Shown: one piece after another, positions 45,343 to 59,461 of the stretch | Layout: the number at the start of each line of letters is the position of its first letter | Position numbering within the stretch: position 1 is the stretch's first letter | Source: Epiperipatus broadwayi | Taxonomy: Eukaryota; Onychophora; Udeonychophora; Euonychophora; Peripatidae | Assembly: GCA_028023455.1 (NCBI GenBank) | Contig: JAQFVV010006425.1 | Span: forward strand, 1,052,001 to 1,116,000 | Length of the DNA: 64,000 nt | Direction: 5' to 3' | The notes under the pieces: model-generated | What the model was told of the DNA's origin: nothing | What the model saw: only the letters and a program-made list of their open reading frames with translations | Database searches by the model: none | Position numbers and translations under genes: made by a program

Positions 45343-47145
45343 AGTTCTCACCATAATTCAAACCTATGAAAGCCACAAACCATAATATTATGATTCGACT
45401 AAACAGATCTATTTATTTTATTTATTAATATTTTCATATGCGCATCTTTTTGTGACAGGATTATATATGTATTAACAAGCTATCCCACACATGTTTCTCA
45501 TTCAGTAAAAACTGAGATTCTTTCACCTATTAATAAAAATTTATTTTTGTAGTAAAGTTAATATTTCAATCATAAAATAATCTTTGTAAGCTAAATTGGT
45601 TAAGTGCTATATTTTGTTCTTTCTGTGGGTGGATTAGTTTCTCACAAAGATATTCCCTCATAGTGCTAAATCAACTGTTCATCAGTATAGTTATTGGTTA
45701 TTGTCATATGAACTAGCCACAATCAAATAAAGTAATTAATAAAATCTGTCACTTTCTAAGTTATAAACAAATTTCATATAATTTACCTGGTACTGTATAA
45801 ATGTCAATCAAATTATATGTATGTTAAGCGGCCAATGGTGATTTATGCACATTTTATATAAATTCATAAATCTTAAATATATCATAAACTTGCAGAATCA
45901 TTGTTTTCTTTCATTTATAATATTAATATTTTAGTTATTAAATTTTGCTCACCCTGACTAGATGATCTCATTTTAATCTTATAGATATAATTAATATGAA
46001 AGGTCACAACCTTTAAATGAGTCAAACTTATATTTTATACTAAAATATTCCATTATATAAATTTAAATTAGAGTATTTTTGTGTCTCTGCTTTGTGATTC
46101 CAGCAGAGAGAGATAAATTAGATTGGTATCATCAGGATTGTTGCTCATAAGTTGATAGATCTGGAAAATAAGCAAATAGTGCAGAGTTCATGAGTGTTCC
46201 TTACTTATGTATCTTGCGCATGATTGGACTTGAGATACTTTTTCCTAGATTTTAGATCTTGTTATATGAACAGACAAAACCAACCAGTATAATATGTTGT
46301 TGATAAAATGTATTTAATTAGGATTTATCATATCATATTTTTTGTTGATTTTCTTAATTATTTAATAATTAATTTATTAAATAATTATCACATGATCACC
46401 ATTTCTTGTGCTTTTTATGTTTTTATTAAATAATTGTTGAAAAATTATTGTTTTAAAGTCTTTATTCCAACTACCTGTTCTATAAATAGATGGTGTGTGT
46501 GACCTTATTTAGCAGTGTTTAGGGATTTGTAAATTATCCCAGTAAGACATTTTTAATTATGATAGAATAATCACTATAAATTTATATTTTTTGTGTTCAC
46601 AGACACAGTTTATAGAGTCATTGATTCCTAAGTTAGTTTAAGGTAATAATAATTTATCGATTCATAGATGTAAGGGTTTACATTTGTCTTTGGACATCAA
46701 GATATTTTTCTGGATAGCACAAAAGTAACACCTTTAAAGCCCATTCACATTGTTTTATTTTTTTTTTAGAGATAATTTAGATTTAATTAGCCTGTACACT
46801 AATTGTACCATATGGCCAGAGCATTGATGATGAGCAGCATGTATTAGTATCCCAGCATTATTTTTATTATTAGTAATGGATTACCAGTTAAGTATGTGCA
46901 TCCAAATGAATATGTTATAATTTGCCCTATGTTTGACAGTGGCTAGGTAATTAGCCTGTTTATAATATATCTTCTTTAGATCTAGTCACTAGGGATAACT
47001 TGAGTAAATATTAATATTTAATGCTGGTGATGCAGCTTATAAGTATTATAAAAACAATTTATATTGTTATTTCAGTGCTGAGTCACATCCTTGTCTGTTA
47101 CATTTTATTTTTATATATTTATTCTCTTACTTTCTTTTTATATTT
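45343..47145. other. AT-rich spacer with one weak exon-like signal
   Basis: At 46080-46103 CTCTGCTTTGTGATTCCAG is followed by ERDKLDWYHQDCCS and a stop in one frame. Otherwise no coding or repeat signal. Confidence 0.3.
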
Positions 47146-47204
47146 GTGATCAGTGAGGATGATGATGATTTTTCATCACCCCATATTTACCTCATTACAG
47201 ACAG

Positions 47205-47460
47205 GAATACTCATGTATTATTTATATATTTCAATTTAATGTTGTATATTTTATTTTATATTATCAGGATTTTTTTATTTTATTTGATTTTGATTTTTAT
47301 CACATTTAATTTATTTTGTATTATTATGTTTTTTTTTAGTTTATTGTTTACATTTTTAATTTATTTTTATTGTATTATTTATATAGTTATTTATTTGATT
47401 TGAGATTTATTATTATATCATAGCTGTGAGGAAGACTGCAGGACAGTTGAAATGTCAGAT
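47205..47460 (+). mobile_element. PLE 3' tail fragment with degenerate hammerhead-like end
   Basis: Reverse-complement counterpart of 3480-3700: TTAATGTTGTATATTTTATT, then TTTTATTTTATTTGATTTTG and TTATTATATCATAGCT. It ends CTGTGAGGAAGACTGCAGGACAGTTGAAATG, where the core strand CTGANGA has become CTGTGAGGA but the GACTG/CAGT stem and GAAA remain. Confidence 0.6.
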
Positions 47461-47884
47461 TGTCTGTCTATATGTATAATATACAGTAAAAAAAAAAATT
47501 GATAAAAAGTAAGGTGGACAAATTGTATTGATATAAAATATTACAGCAAAATGAAACCAGTAGTGGATTTAGTTATATTTATAAAATAATTGCTGTTTTT
47601 ATTACTTATTTATTACACTAAATGTCTATAAATATAAAATTTATTAATGATTTATTGAAGATTTAGTAAACATAAAAAAATACTTTCAAAAAGTAAGTGC
47701 TTTTATCATTATTTTGAAAGTTACATTTTAAATATGCCACAATAATCTCACTTGTTTTACAAAAATCATTAAAATCATATATTGTAATAAATAGTCTGTT
47801 TATATAATGTTTGGCTATGTATCTAATATAGAAAAGGGAATAAACCTTCGGATATGCACTTTTCACAAATTTACATAACACCTG
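47461..47884. other. AT-rich spacer, nothing recognised
   Basis: No gene seen; begins with an A-run after the PLE tail. Confidence 0.4.
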
Positions 47885-48150
47885 TAAGAATCAAATTAAA
47901 AAGCATAAGTGGACCACTTATGCTTAGAGATTATTGTTACATAAACCAGTATTTGCTCACCATGCTAAATCATGGTTTTAACCTATTGTGTGCCTGAGAT
48001 CTCTCTCCTGCTATAGAATGAATAAATTTCTTCAATTTATTTCTCAGTTATTATCAGGCACACATTAAGGTAATGCTTGACTTTAATATAGTAAGCAAAA
48101 GTTGGTTTATATAACAATAAGTCCTAAGCATAAGTGGTTACTTATGTTTT
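47885..48150. mobile_element. foldback element related to 38775-39525
   Basis: Opens with the perfect palindrome AAGCATAAGTGG-A-CCACTTATGCTT. CAGTATTTGCTCACCATG, TTAACCTATTGTGTGCCTGA and CTCTCCTGCTATAG on the left match the order of 38775-39070; TCAGGCACACATTAAGGT, GCAAAAGTTGGTTTAT and CCTAAGCATAAGTGG on the right are the inverted counterpart. Arms about 120 bp. Confidence 0.7.
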
Positions 48151-49289
48151 TTAAATAGATGATTATGGATGATTGCATGTAAATACATGAAATAACTGAA
48201 AATTTATTCCCTTTATATAAAATAATATAAGGTTTTCTCTGCACAATATTTTATATCAAATATAATGGCAAACAATTTAAATCAGTTTCTGTTTTTGTTT
48301 TGGTTTATACAGATAGAGATGATACTCTAGAAATATCAAAATTATTTTTGAATAATAATAATGAAAAAAGGATTAGGAAAATGAAAAAAATAAAAATGTG
48401 AAGATGTATAAAAACAGTATATTTATAGCCATATTTTAAGATCACATATTTTAATATCCTGTGTTCATGGGGGGGGGGGGTAATAAACTAAAAGCTAATC
48501 AGTCATTGCATATTTCAAACTTTTTTTAAATTACTAATAATTCCACTAGGAAGCCTGTCTGACTGAAGTATTGAATTATCCTTTTTTCTTTTACTTTTTA
48601 AAATTGGATTTTATTTACATCATTTAAAAAATTTATGAGTATGAAAAATTTATGCATATATTGATCTCTCAAAATATCTTCTTTTTTAATTCTTAATTAA
48701 AATAGCCATGCCATTTTTAAAAAAAATAATTGAATGATTTATTACTCAATATCTCTTAAGAAGTTTCAGTTTAGATGTAACAGAATTGGTGCCACAATTC
48801 ATGGACCAAAGTCCACCAACCAATACTGCATTAAATCTCATAGGACATAATATTCATTTATAAGAAATATGAATAATGTTGTATGATATATATTATAGCT
48901 ATATATTTAACCATGTGGGTTAGATATATGTTTTAAAGCATTATTTTTTTTAAAGATTATAATAAGTACATTTTTTTATCTGTACTATTATAATAAAAAT
49001 CTTAAATTATATGTTTCAATATTATGAGTTAATGTAAATCAGTTAGCCTATTTAGTTAATAGTTATTTAAAAGTTATCTTAGATTGTTAATTATCTGCTT
49101 GAAAGAATAAAATTAATATTTTTTGAAACTAAAGAAGAGTTAATCTAGAGCTTAATATGGTTCAAATAGATGTAATAGATGATGTTAGTTTATGCTGTCT
49201 GAAATGGTTAGTTAACTTTATTATGATTTTTAGTTGTTAATTTTTAAAATAAATTGTTTTCCAGTAATAGTTATGATTTATTCAATATA
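48151..49289. other. AT-rich spacer with a G10 run
   Basis: A ten-G homopolymer at 48471-48480. No gene or clear repeat. Confidence 0.4.
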
Positions 49290-50035
49290 AATTTGACAAA
49301 AAAAATCAACTCAGATGTCACATGACTTAATCTAATAAGCTTGTATTTACAAATGTTATATGTAGAGCTAACAAAATAAGCTCTTAACAAACTTTGAGAA
49401 TATCCTCAACCCCGGACTGGTTTTTGCTTCTGGCATCATCAGTGAGGTGCCAGGATGTTCAAGCATTAGATTAAATATACCAGGACAAGCCCAGCACTTT
49501 ATCTAATGTATAACTATTGAGTACAAAATCTGAAATTGTCAGATATCCATATGTCTTTCAATCCAGCTATCTAACTCAAATATCTATATGGGAATGAACT
49601 AAGCTTGTTAAGAGCTTATTTTGTGAGCTCTATATATAACATTTGTAAATACAAGCTTATTAAATTAAGTCATATGACATCTGAATTGATTTTTTGTCAT
49701 TTTATTTTTTGCTATTAAGACTTTGACAATTTTATATTGCTAAAGCTATTAATATATCATGTATCTGAACTTAGTTCAGTCACATATGGCTATTTGAGTT
49801 AGATAGCTGGATTGGAAAACATATGGATGTCTGACAATTTCAGATTTTCTACTCAATAGTTATGCATTAGATAAAGTGCCGGGCTTGTCCTGGTATTTTA
49901 AATCTAATGATTGAATATCCTAGCACCTCACTGACAATGCCAGTTGTAGAAACTGATCTGGGGTTGAGGATATTTTCAAAGCTTGTTAAGAGCTTATTTT
50001 TCAAGCTCTATATATAATATAATAAATATCAAGTT
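49290..50035. mobile_element. nested foldback element, about 745 bp
   Basis: Two overlapping inverted repeats. The outer pair: 49357-49620 (AGAGCTAACAAAATAAGCTC, AGAATATCCTCAACCCCGG, GAGGTGCCAGGATGTTCAA, GGACAAGCCCAGCACTTTAT, TCTGAAATTGTCAGATATCC) against 49760-50020 (GACAATTTCAGATTTTCTAC, ATAAAGTGCCGGGCTTGTCC, ATATCCTAGCACCTCACTG, GGGGTTGAGGATATTTTC, AAGAGCTTATTTTTCAAGCT). The inner pair: 49292-49390 against 49610-49712 (for example GACTTAATCTAATAAGCTTG against CAAGCTTATTAAATTAAGTC). The AAGCTCTTAACAA end sequence occurs three times. Confidence 0.8.
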
Positions 50036-52475
50036 ATGTTAGGTTATTTAAAATCAAAGTCTAAAGATAGTAAGTATAACTGTATCAGGTTAGTGTTAGT
50101 TTTAAAGTAATTTTAAATATTAGTCAGTAACTAATATATTTTCATTGCATTAAAATGATTATATTTAATGTGCATGTGTGTGTGTGTGTGATTGTTTAAT
50201 TCATGCAAATAAAATGTTGAAAATTGAAAAGATTTATTAAAAGTAAGTGTATTTTAAAAATTGGATACAATCAATTAGTTTTAAAAAATAAGCTTTTAAA
50301 TAATATAATGGAAAGAGTAAAAAAATCATTTAAATAAAAAGAATGTTTAAACTGAAAATAAATAGATGATTTTTATTAGCATTAAATAAATCATTTATTA
50401 TAAAAATTAAACTGTAATTTAGAAAATGCATTCTCTTTCTAGATGATCATGTGACCTAATCATCTGGATTGACAGAGTTCAAAGTCAGATCAATTAACAA
50501 GATACAAGTACTCTAGTAATTTAAATATTGTAAAAAATATTGGGAGAAGATTGGTTTAAAAAATTGGAGTACCAAATCTTAAGGTGCATGGATAAGAAAA
50601 ACACACACACTAATATAAAAAGGGAATCTTAATCATTTTATTAATATGATTATTATTATTAAAATTTTAGCTTTATTTTATTTTCAAACTAACTGGTTTT
50701 AGTTAATTATTTTTTTAAAAAAGTCAACTTAAAAATTTAAATTTCATATTTCATTGTCATTATGCCTAAATAAAAAAGAATCATAAGTTATCCATCACAG
50801 TATTTCTCCTGAAAGCATATACTCAGCTGATTCATCAAACTATAAGTTTAAACAGCTGCTAAAAATTTCTAATGTATGTTAAAAAAAGCCAAAGGAAAAA
50901 AAAATTCACATAAGAAAAAGTATATTGCTTTATTTTATATAAGTATTAGGTAAATTTTAAACTTTTTTTATAAGATTATTCCCAGCAAGTTTTAACTACC
51001 TTAGTTATTAATACTAATTGTTGTTACAAAAATATTCACTATACTTTCAAAATCTAAGATATAAGTATTAAGTCTATAAAAAAAGGAAACAGAGACAATT
51101 ATTTAAAATTGTCTTATAAAATTATCATAAAAGACAAGTTTATGGAAACCAATTTTTTAATTATCATAAGGAAAAGATTTTATTCAAGCTGTTTTCTGGT
51201 AAACAAATAACATAGCTATTCATCTCAAATTCATTCATTTATTTAGTTGAATAGTTTTTCTAAATTGCTGACTACTTCAAACACATTGTTATTGTATTTT
51301 AAAAAGGAATAAATATAATTTCATTTTATAGCAAGTGACTTATTATAATAATAAAACCTTATATAGAACAGTTTATAATTAAAACTATTTTCTGTCTATT
51401 ACTTCTCTAATTCCGTTGCCAGTAAAAAATGTGTTTGGAAAAAAACTAATTCACTATTACAATTATTTCCTGTGAGCTTTCATGATTATTGTGAAGTTTT
51501 TAAATTTTATTGAGAACATTATTCAATAATTTTTATTATAAATCTTCATCTTTGTATCTACTATATCTTAATTAAAGAGTGTGTGGGTGCTCCTATATTA
51601 TTTCAAGAAAAAACAAAAGAACTGAAAAGAGATAGTTTTTCTTAGAAAACAGAAAATGAGTTTTTATACTTTTAAAAAAGGTATTATAATTATCTTGTAT
51701 ATAGATATGTTTAGAATTATTATAGCCATAGTTGATGTATTATATTATGATTATTAGTAATTAGTATATTACATTATATAAATAGCATTCACAAAATGGA
51801 TTGGGTAAGATATATAATAAAATGTTTTATTTATGGGTTATTAATATTATTCCGGAGTTTGCCGAATGGTAATTTAAAATTATATAAATGATTGTACTGA
51901 GAGTTATAACAGCCTTTTATATATTACTAAAAGTATCATAAATTAAAATATTATAAACATCAATATGTGTGTAAGAATTGTAAATGATTCATAAGTAATG
52001 CATTGTCACCATTATGCAATAATAATTTTGTCAGTATACATATAATCTTAAACCGATTGAATGAATTATCTTTCTATGTGCATGCAAGATCGATAATTAT
52101 TCATATGTTTATTATTATTAGTACTATGCTTTTTATTATCAGTAACATATTTTGAAACAATTTTAAGTGGATATTGTAGTACTTTTAAAATTATTTAGCC
52201 CCTCCATGAAGAGAGTTTTTGGTTAATTCATTCATTGGAACCATGTACGCATAGTACCAGATGCTTTTTCATATTTCTTCTAGTTCATATTTCCCTTATC
52301 CACTTGCCTAGAATTTCAATATTAGAGTATACTTTCAGGTATATCCACAGATATGTTTAGCTTTAAAATTTATTATTATCTCAACTCTAATTTGTTTTAT
52401 TTTAAAGTATATGATTAGTATTGAGCATACTTATTTCCTCACCCCAACATAAGTATTGTTAATGTTATAAATGTC
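50036..52475. other. AT-rich spacer, nothing recognised
   Basis: Includes a short (TG)n at 50173-50190. No protein-like frame, no repeat boundaries. Confidence 0.4.
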
Positions 52476-53113
52476 TTATCATCATCATCATCATCAACCA
52501 TTATCAATCCACTGCAGGATGAAGGTCTCTCCAAGTTTAATCCATCTTCTCCGATCTTTAGCTTCTCTTTTCCACAACATCCCTGCACATTTTCTTATTT
52601 CATCCATCCATCTCACATGTGGTCTCTTTTTGGGTCTTTTACAATATCTTGGAATCCAGTTTAAAATTTTAATTGTCCATCTATTATCATCTCTTCTAGC
52701 AATATGTCCAACCCAACTCTATTTCAATCTTTTAATTTTTTCAATAAGGTCAGTAACACCTGTTTGTTGTCTTACCTATACATTGCATTTTCGATCTCTT
52801 CTTGTTACTCCCAACATACATATCTCCATACTCCTTTGAGTGGTCTGAAGTCTCTGTATTGCTCTTCTATTAAGTGTCCAAGTCTCAGATCCATAAGTAA
52901 GAACTGGTAAAACACATTTGTTAAAAACCATTCTTTTCCAACACATAGGCATATTTCCTTTTAGTATCAAGTTATTTCTACCAAAAGCATTCCAACCAAG
53001 TTTAATTCTATGATTAATTTCCTCCATTATGCTTCCATCTGTTATTAATAATATGACCAAGATATTTGTAACTGTTAACTTTTTCTAATTCTTCATAATC
53101 AATCTTTATTTCC
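52476..53113 (-). pseudogene. 5'-truncated RTE LINE, C-terminal fragment with (ATC)n tail
   Basis: The 3' end at 52478-52496 is a CATCATCATCATCATCATCA run. On minus, 53060-52776 is open for 94 codons: EINHRIKLGWNAFGRNNLIL, MCWKRMVFNKCVLPVLTYGS and ETWTLNRRAIQRLQTTQRSM, clearly the same region as 4109-4750 and very similar in sequence. A frameshift separates the rest (WAGHIARRDDNRW-type block near 52690). Its 5' end is cut at AAATAAAGATTG, exactly where the 360-bp palindrome starts. Confidence 0.8.
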
Positions 53114-53459
53114 AAGCAGTACCCATAAAGTAAAACAATATACCTATATGCCTTTGTTCAGGCTACTAGGAAATATTATAGATATTTTAAAATCAAAAAC
53201 AGTATTGACAATTAGTGTGGAGACACTTAATAAATGTTAATATGATAGTAACAAATATTATGCAATATAAGACACCTTTTTAAGTGTCTTATATTGCATA
53301 ATATTTGTTACTATTATATTAACATTTATTATGTGTCTCCACACTAATTGTCAATACTGTTTTTGATTTTAAAACATCTATAATATTTCCTAGTAGCCTG
53401 AACAAAGGTATATAGGTATATTGTTTTACTTTATGGGTACTGCTTGGAAATAAAGATTG
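53100..53459. repeat. 360-bp near-perfect palindrome joined to an RTE fragment
   Basis: The arms of about 176 bp start CAATCTTTATTTCCAAGCAG and end CTGCTTGGAAATAAAGATTG, with an 8-bp centre at 53276-53283. Reading the arms against each other I see only about four to six mismatches. The outer 14 bp (CAATCTTTATTTCC) are RTE coding sequence on the left side, so the palindrome includes the edge of the LINE. Confidence 0.9.
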
Positions 53460-53578
53460 TATTTGATGTATAAGAGAATTAACTATTGAGTAGTGAATGT
53501 AACTTATTAATTGTAAAAAGAGGACATCAATGTATAAAGCTGATAATATTTGTAATTATAATATAGTAGATTAAAATA

Positions 53579-56094
<2,516 letters not shown>

Positions 56095-56540
56095 TACCAC
56101 TCCATACTCCCTGCGGAATTCTTTTCCTAATCTTGCACTGAGCATGAAGGGACCAAGATTCAACAGGTAAAGAAATGGATATCAATCTAGCTGATTGTCT
56201 GTACTCATGTATATTGGTACTTCCAGCTAAATTGATAGAAATACTGGATTGACAGGACTCTTCCAGTTAAAAACACCCTTTAGTTGATATCTTATTTGAA
56301 TGCCTGAATATTTAGAACAATGGCAAGTACACACCTTTGAAAAATCTATTTACAAAATAGACTTTTGTGCGCCACTTCTAGAAAAGAATCAAAAAATGAA
56401 TTTTTCACCCTCCTAGAAGGATGTGCAATACCAATGTTCAGTGGAGCATAAGAATAAGATTTAACATCCCGGTAGAGTGATATCCCTTTGTGGCTAGCTC
56501 AGTCACTCTACAATCTAGGGTCTTCAAATGGGTAAGTTAA
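56095..56540. other. higher-GC unassigned segment
   Basis: Begins right after a (TA)n tract and has clearly more C and G than its flanks. Stops occur in all frames. TGGCTAGCTCAGTCACT at about 56491 resembles a tRNA A box, but the following B-box candidate is poor. Might be a decayed SINE or DNA-transposon end. Confidence 0.3.
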
Positions 56541-57039
56541 ATGATTATTACTGGTACGTGGTTGATAAGGAAAGAATACATTTTGATCAATATAAATAAT
56601 AATATGAAAATGAAACAAGTTTAATATTATGATTAAATATTTATTTAATCCCAAATACCCTCCACCGTTTTGTACTAATGATGATATAATAACAAAATAC
56701 TAAATAATTAATTATCCCAAACTATAAATATTCGAGGCGTTGAAATAGATAAAATCCAATTTTAAATAAGAAAAATAATAAATCCCTGAAGCTATTTACA
56801 ATGTTTATAAGTAATGGAAGTGGTCGGAGCTCCTTTTACCCAATAGAAATAAATTTTACTTTGTGTGATTTGATATACAGATATGAGATTTTCAGTCATA
56901 CAGGCATGCACTTTTACTCAGTGCTTTAAACCCTTTTTTTTGATAGCAACAATAATAATAATAATAACTATGCATACATATATTTGCATTATGAGATATT
57001 TCAATAATTTCATATTTTTCAACAAGTCAACAAGGTTGC

Positions 57040-57335
57040 ATTGGCTCAGATACTATATCATACTCACCATAAGGTACTGTATCTACTTCCCTCTTGCTAT
57101 AGATAAATTCTTGGACATGTATATACGCGCAGCACAATTATACACTTACTATTACTTTAAATATAAGGTTATTAGAGTACTTGCTTACAGGAAATCTATA
57201 ATAGATCAATCCCTTCTTGCACTCACCATAAGGTGCAGCAATGACAAAAAAAACAACTTAAAAATGATATACGGTTAATTACATTTTTAGATATTGAGCA
57301 TGAGATATCGTATTTACCGAATATTATAAGCGTAT
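57040..57335 (-). mobile_element. diverged fragment of the 2.2-kb LTR family
   Basis: From 57219, CACTCACCATAAGGTGC, then AACTTAAAAATGATAT, TTACATTTTTAGATAT, GCATGAGATATCGTATTTAC and CGAATATTA run parallel to LTR copy B at 62014-62110 (TATTCACCATAAGATAC, AACTTAAAAGACAT, TACATTTTAGATACTC, CATGAGGTATCATTATTTAT, CGAATGTCT). A further CACCATAAGGTAC lies at 57068. Same orientation as copy B. The match ends near 57335. Confidence 0.45.
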
Positions 57336-57659
57336 GAACACATATACATACATGTATATCCATATATGATGAATTCCAGAAGTAACAACAAAAGGAAAAT
57401 GAATAGCAACAAAAAAAAGAATCTCATTGCAATCTTTGTTGAAAATACTAGAATTTGAAATAGAAAAATTGACTCGAAGGATTTAAGTAAAAGTTTTATC
57501 ATTTATGCCTGTAATAACCGCAAATTCATATACATATGCAAGAGACTCTCTCTCTTTTTTAAATGATTAATAATAATAACAAAAAAATAATATATCTAAT
57601 CAGAAATATCAAAGTTAATTATTTCAATATTAATAAATATCTTAAAATAAACTTATATC

Positions 57660-58200
57660 TGCATCTTCATTCTTCTCCTCTGGGCTCTTGCGTGGGCTTC
57701 AAGTTAACTGGCTGTGTGGTGAAGATTTCATCCATTTAGCAAGGCAGCATTTGTCATCATCATGGGCGGCTGGAATTGGCATGGTCACATGTTGGTGGCT
57801 TGGGACAGAGAAAGAACGGTGCACCGGCTAGTTGTCTACCCCACGGTCATTTTGCTTGAATCTCTAGTATATTGCTTCATATCTTCTTTTTTATATGTCT
57901 AATAATAATTAGGATTATTAATAAATTTTCTTCAGCTGTCTCCAATGGTTACTCAAATCCACAAAGACAAGAGTTCTTAAAAGAACTGTGTAATGGATTT
58001 GTTCTTAAGAATGTCACTAATAGTCCTATTCGTAAATGAAGCTCTAAGTAGCTGGTTGCTTGGAGAATTCTGGATCCACAAAAAAGAATGACTTGCCCAG
58101 AATGGCTGCCAAAGAAAGAATGAATCCCACAGCACTATCAATCCCACTAATAAGAACCAATTCAGATATCCCTCTGAGAAGAAAGAATTAGCCAATCCTT
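57660..58200. other. higher-GC islands, unassigned
   Basis: 57660-57870 contains GGGCGGCTGGAATTGGCAT and ACCGGCTAGTTGTCTACCCC, unlike the surrounding DNA. 57977-58195 has a 72-codon minus frame rich in Trp, Phe and Leu. No family recognised on either strand. Confidence 0.3.
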
Positions 58201-58650
58201 TTAATTTAGTTTATCACTTAGATTGCAAACATTCCTTTATATTTTTCCGATTAAATTCTACATTTTAAGTTTGACATCCATCTTGAATAACCCAGACCAC
58301 TTGCTTACAAAATCAATTCAAACTAATTTTTTTTAAAGAGATAACAGTTTAATTATAGCATTATCAAACCTTTTGCTTTTCATCAGATTTTTGCAAAAGC
58401 AATTAACATTACTTGCTTATGGAATAAAATTACAATCTTTAGAAAAGTAATTAAAAAAAATATACAAGTATGTTGGAAAATAAAAAAAAAGCAATTACAT
58501 ATAATGACATATCATAAAAAATATACAAAAAGGAAAAACAAAAATAAAAAAATACATGAGTTTATAATACATGTACAATATTTAAATTTGTGTGTGTGGC
58601 TATTCTACTGCTCAGACCGAACCTCCATTATTAATCTAGCACATTTTTAT
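58201..58650. other. AT-rich spacer, nothing recognised
   Basis: A-rich runs and no frame. Confidence 0.4.
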
Positions 58651-59461
58651 ATTTGTTGTGCTTAATACAGACTTTATGTAAGGCCATTTGATAATGCCTG
58701 GCACAATACCCCCCTCTCCAATGAGACTTTTAAATGGATATGACCATTTAAAGTCTTAAGTTCTTATTTATATAGATATTAAGTATATGTTTACTAGTTA
58801 TATTTTTACTAATTTTTGTATTTTTCTTTTGAAACTCTACAAAGCACGATGTCCAATGGTGACAATGTGACACTTCATCCCCCATAACATCGATATACTA
58901 AGCCAAAATTGCATCAGCATCCCAATCACCAGGTTTAGAGATAAAAGAAGACAAATAGATGGGCAACATGAAGATATCTATCCTTTCTAGAACTCTGTGT
59001 CCAGCCAAGCAAAGTCGAACGAAACACGAAAAATACTAACAGAATAATGTACCAAACTTCGTGGGTACATCCATGCTCCAATAACTTTTGGAGACTGACA
59101 GGATATTTTGCAACCACAGATGAAGGGCTTTGAGTAAGAGTTGAAGTTAATGCTCTTCTGCTTTCTATACGAGACTTACAAGTATGTTTGCATTGTCCCA
59201 ACTGAGTCCCAGAGAATATTTTCTCTGCCAAAAGAATTGCTCGCATTTTTGCGTGATGAAAAGTGTTCCTTCACCTGAAGCCACAGAGACTCCAGTTCAC
59301 ACAGACATCTCTATACAACCCCTGAACATCCCCCATCTCCAGAGTCCGAGTTCAAAAAATGCCAATACGAATCAACCCATACACACAATGCCTGAGAGAC
59401 AAAAGCTCACAAGAAACCTATAAACATCTAACTACAAAGACTCTTAAATTATGTGATCTGA
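58651..59461. other. higher-GC segment downstream of the gag relic, unassigned
   Basis: Position and strand would fit the start of pol in a minus-strand retroelement, but neither strand gives protease or reverse transcriptase motifs. Frames of 103 codons (minus, 58935-59246) and 79 codons (plus, 59184-59423, with ATETPVHTDISIQPLNIPHL) overlap. Function not known. Confidence 0.3.

Noticed and set aside
47140-47204. Exon-like start reading EDDDDFSSPHIYLITDR after a pyrimidine tract
   Set aside because: It continues straight into AT-rich PLE tail sequence as a hydrophobic run; the acidic part derives from a short GAT repeat.
48471-48480. G10 run as a regulatory or quadruplex site
   Set aside because: Single homopolymer without further G tracts nearby; common and error-prone in assemblies.
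56488-56530. tRNA-like TGGCTAGCTCAGT
   Set aside because: A-box-like only; no acceptable B box and no cloverleaf pairing.
56883-57278. 131-codon + frame
   Set aside because: Composition is that of AT-rich DNA and the region overlaps an LTR-family fragment on the other strand; no family recognised.
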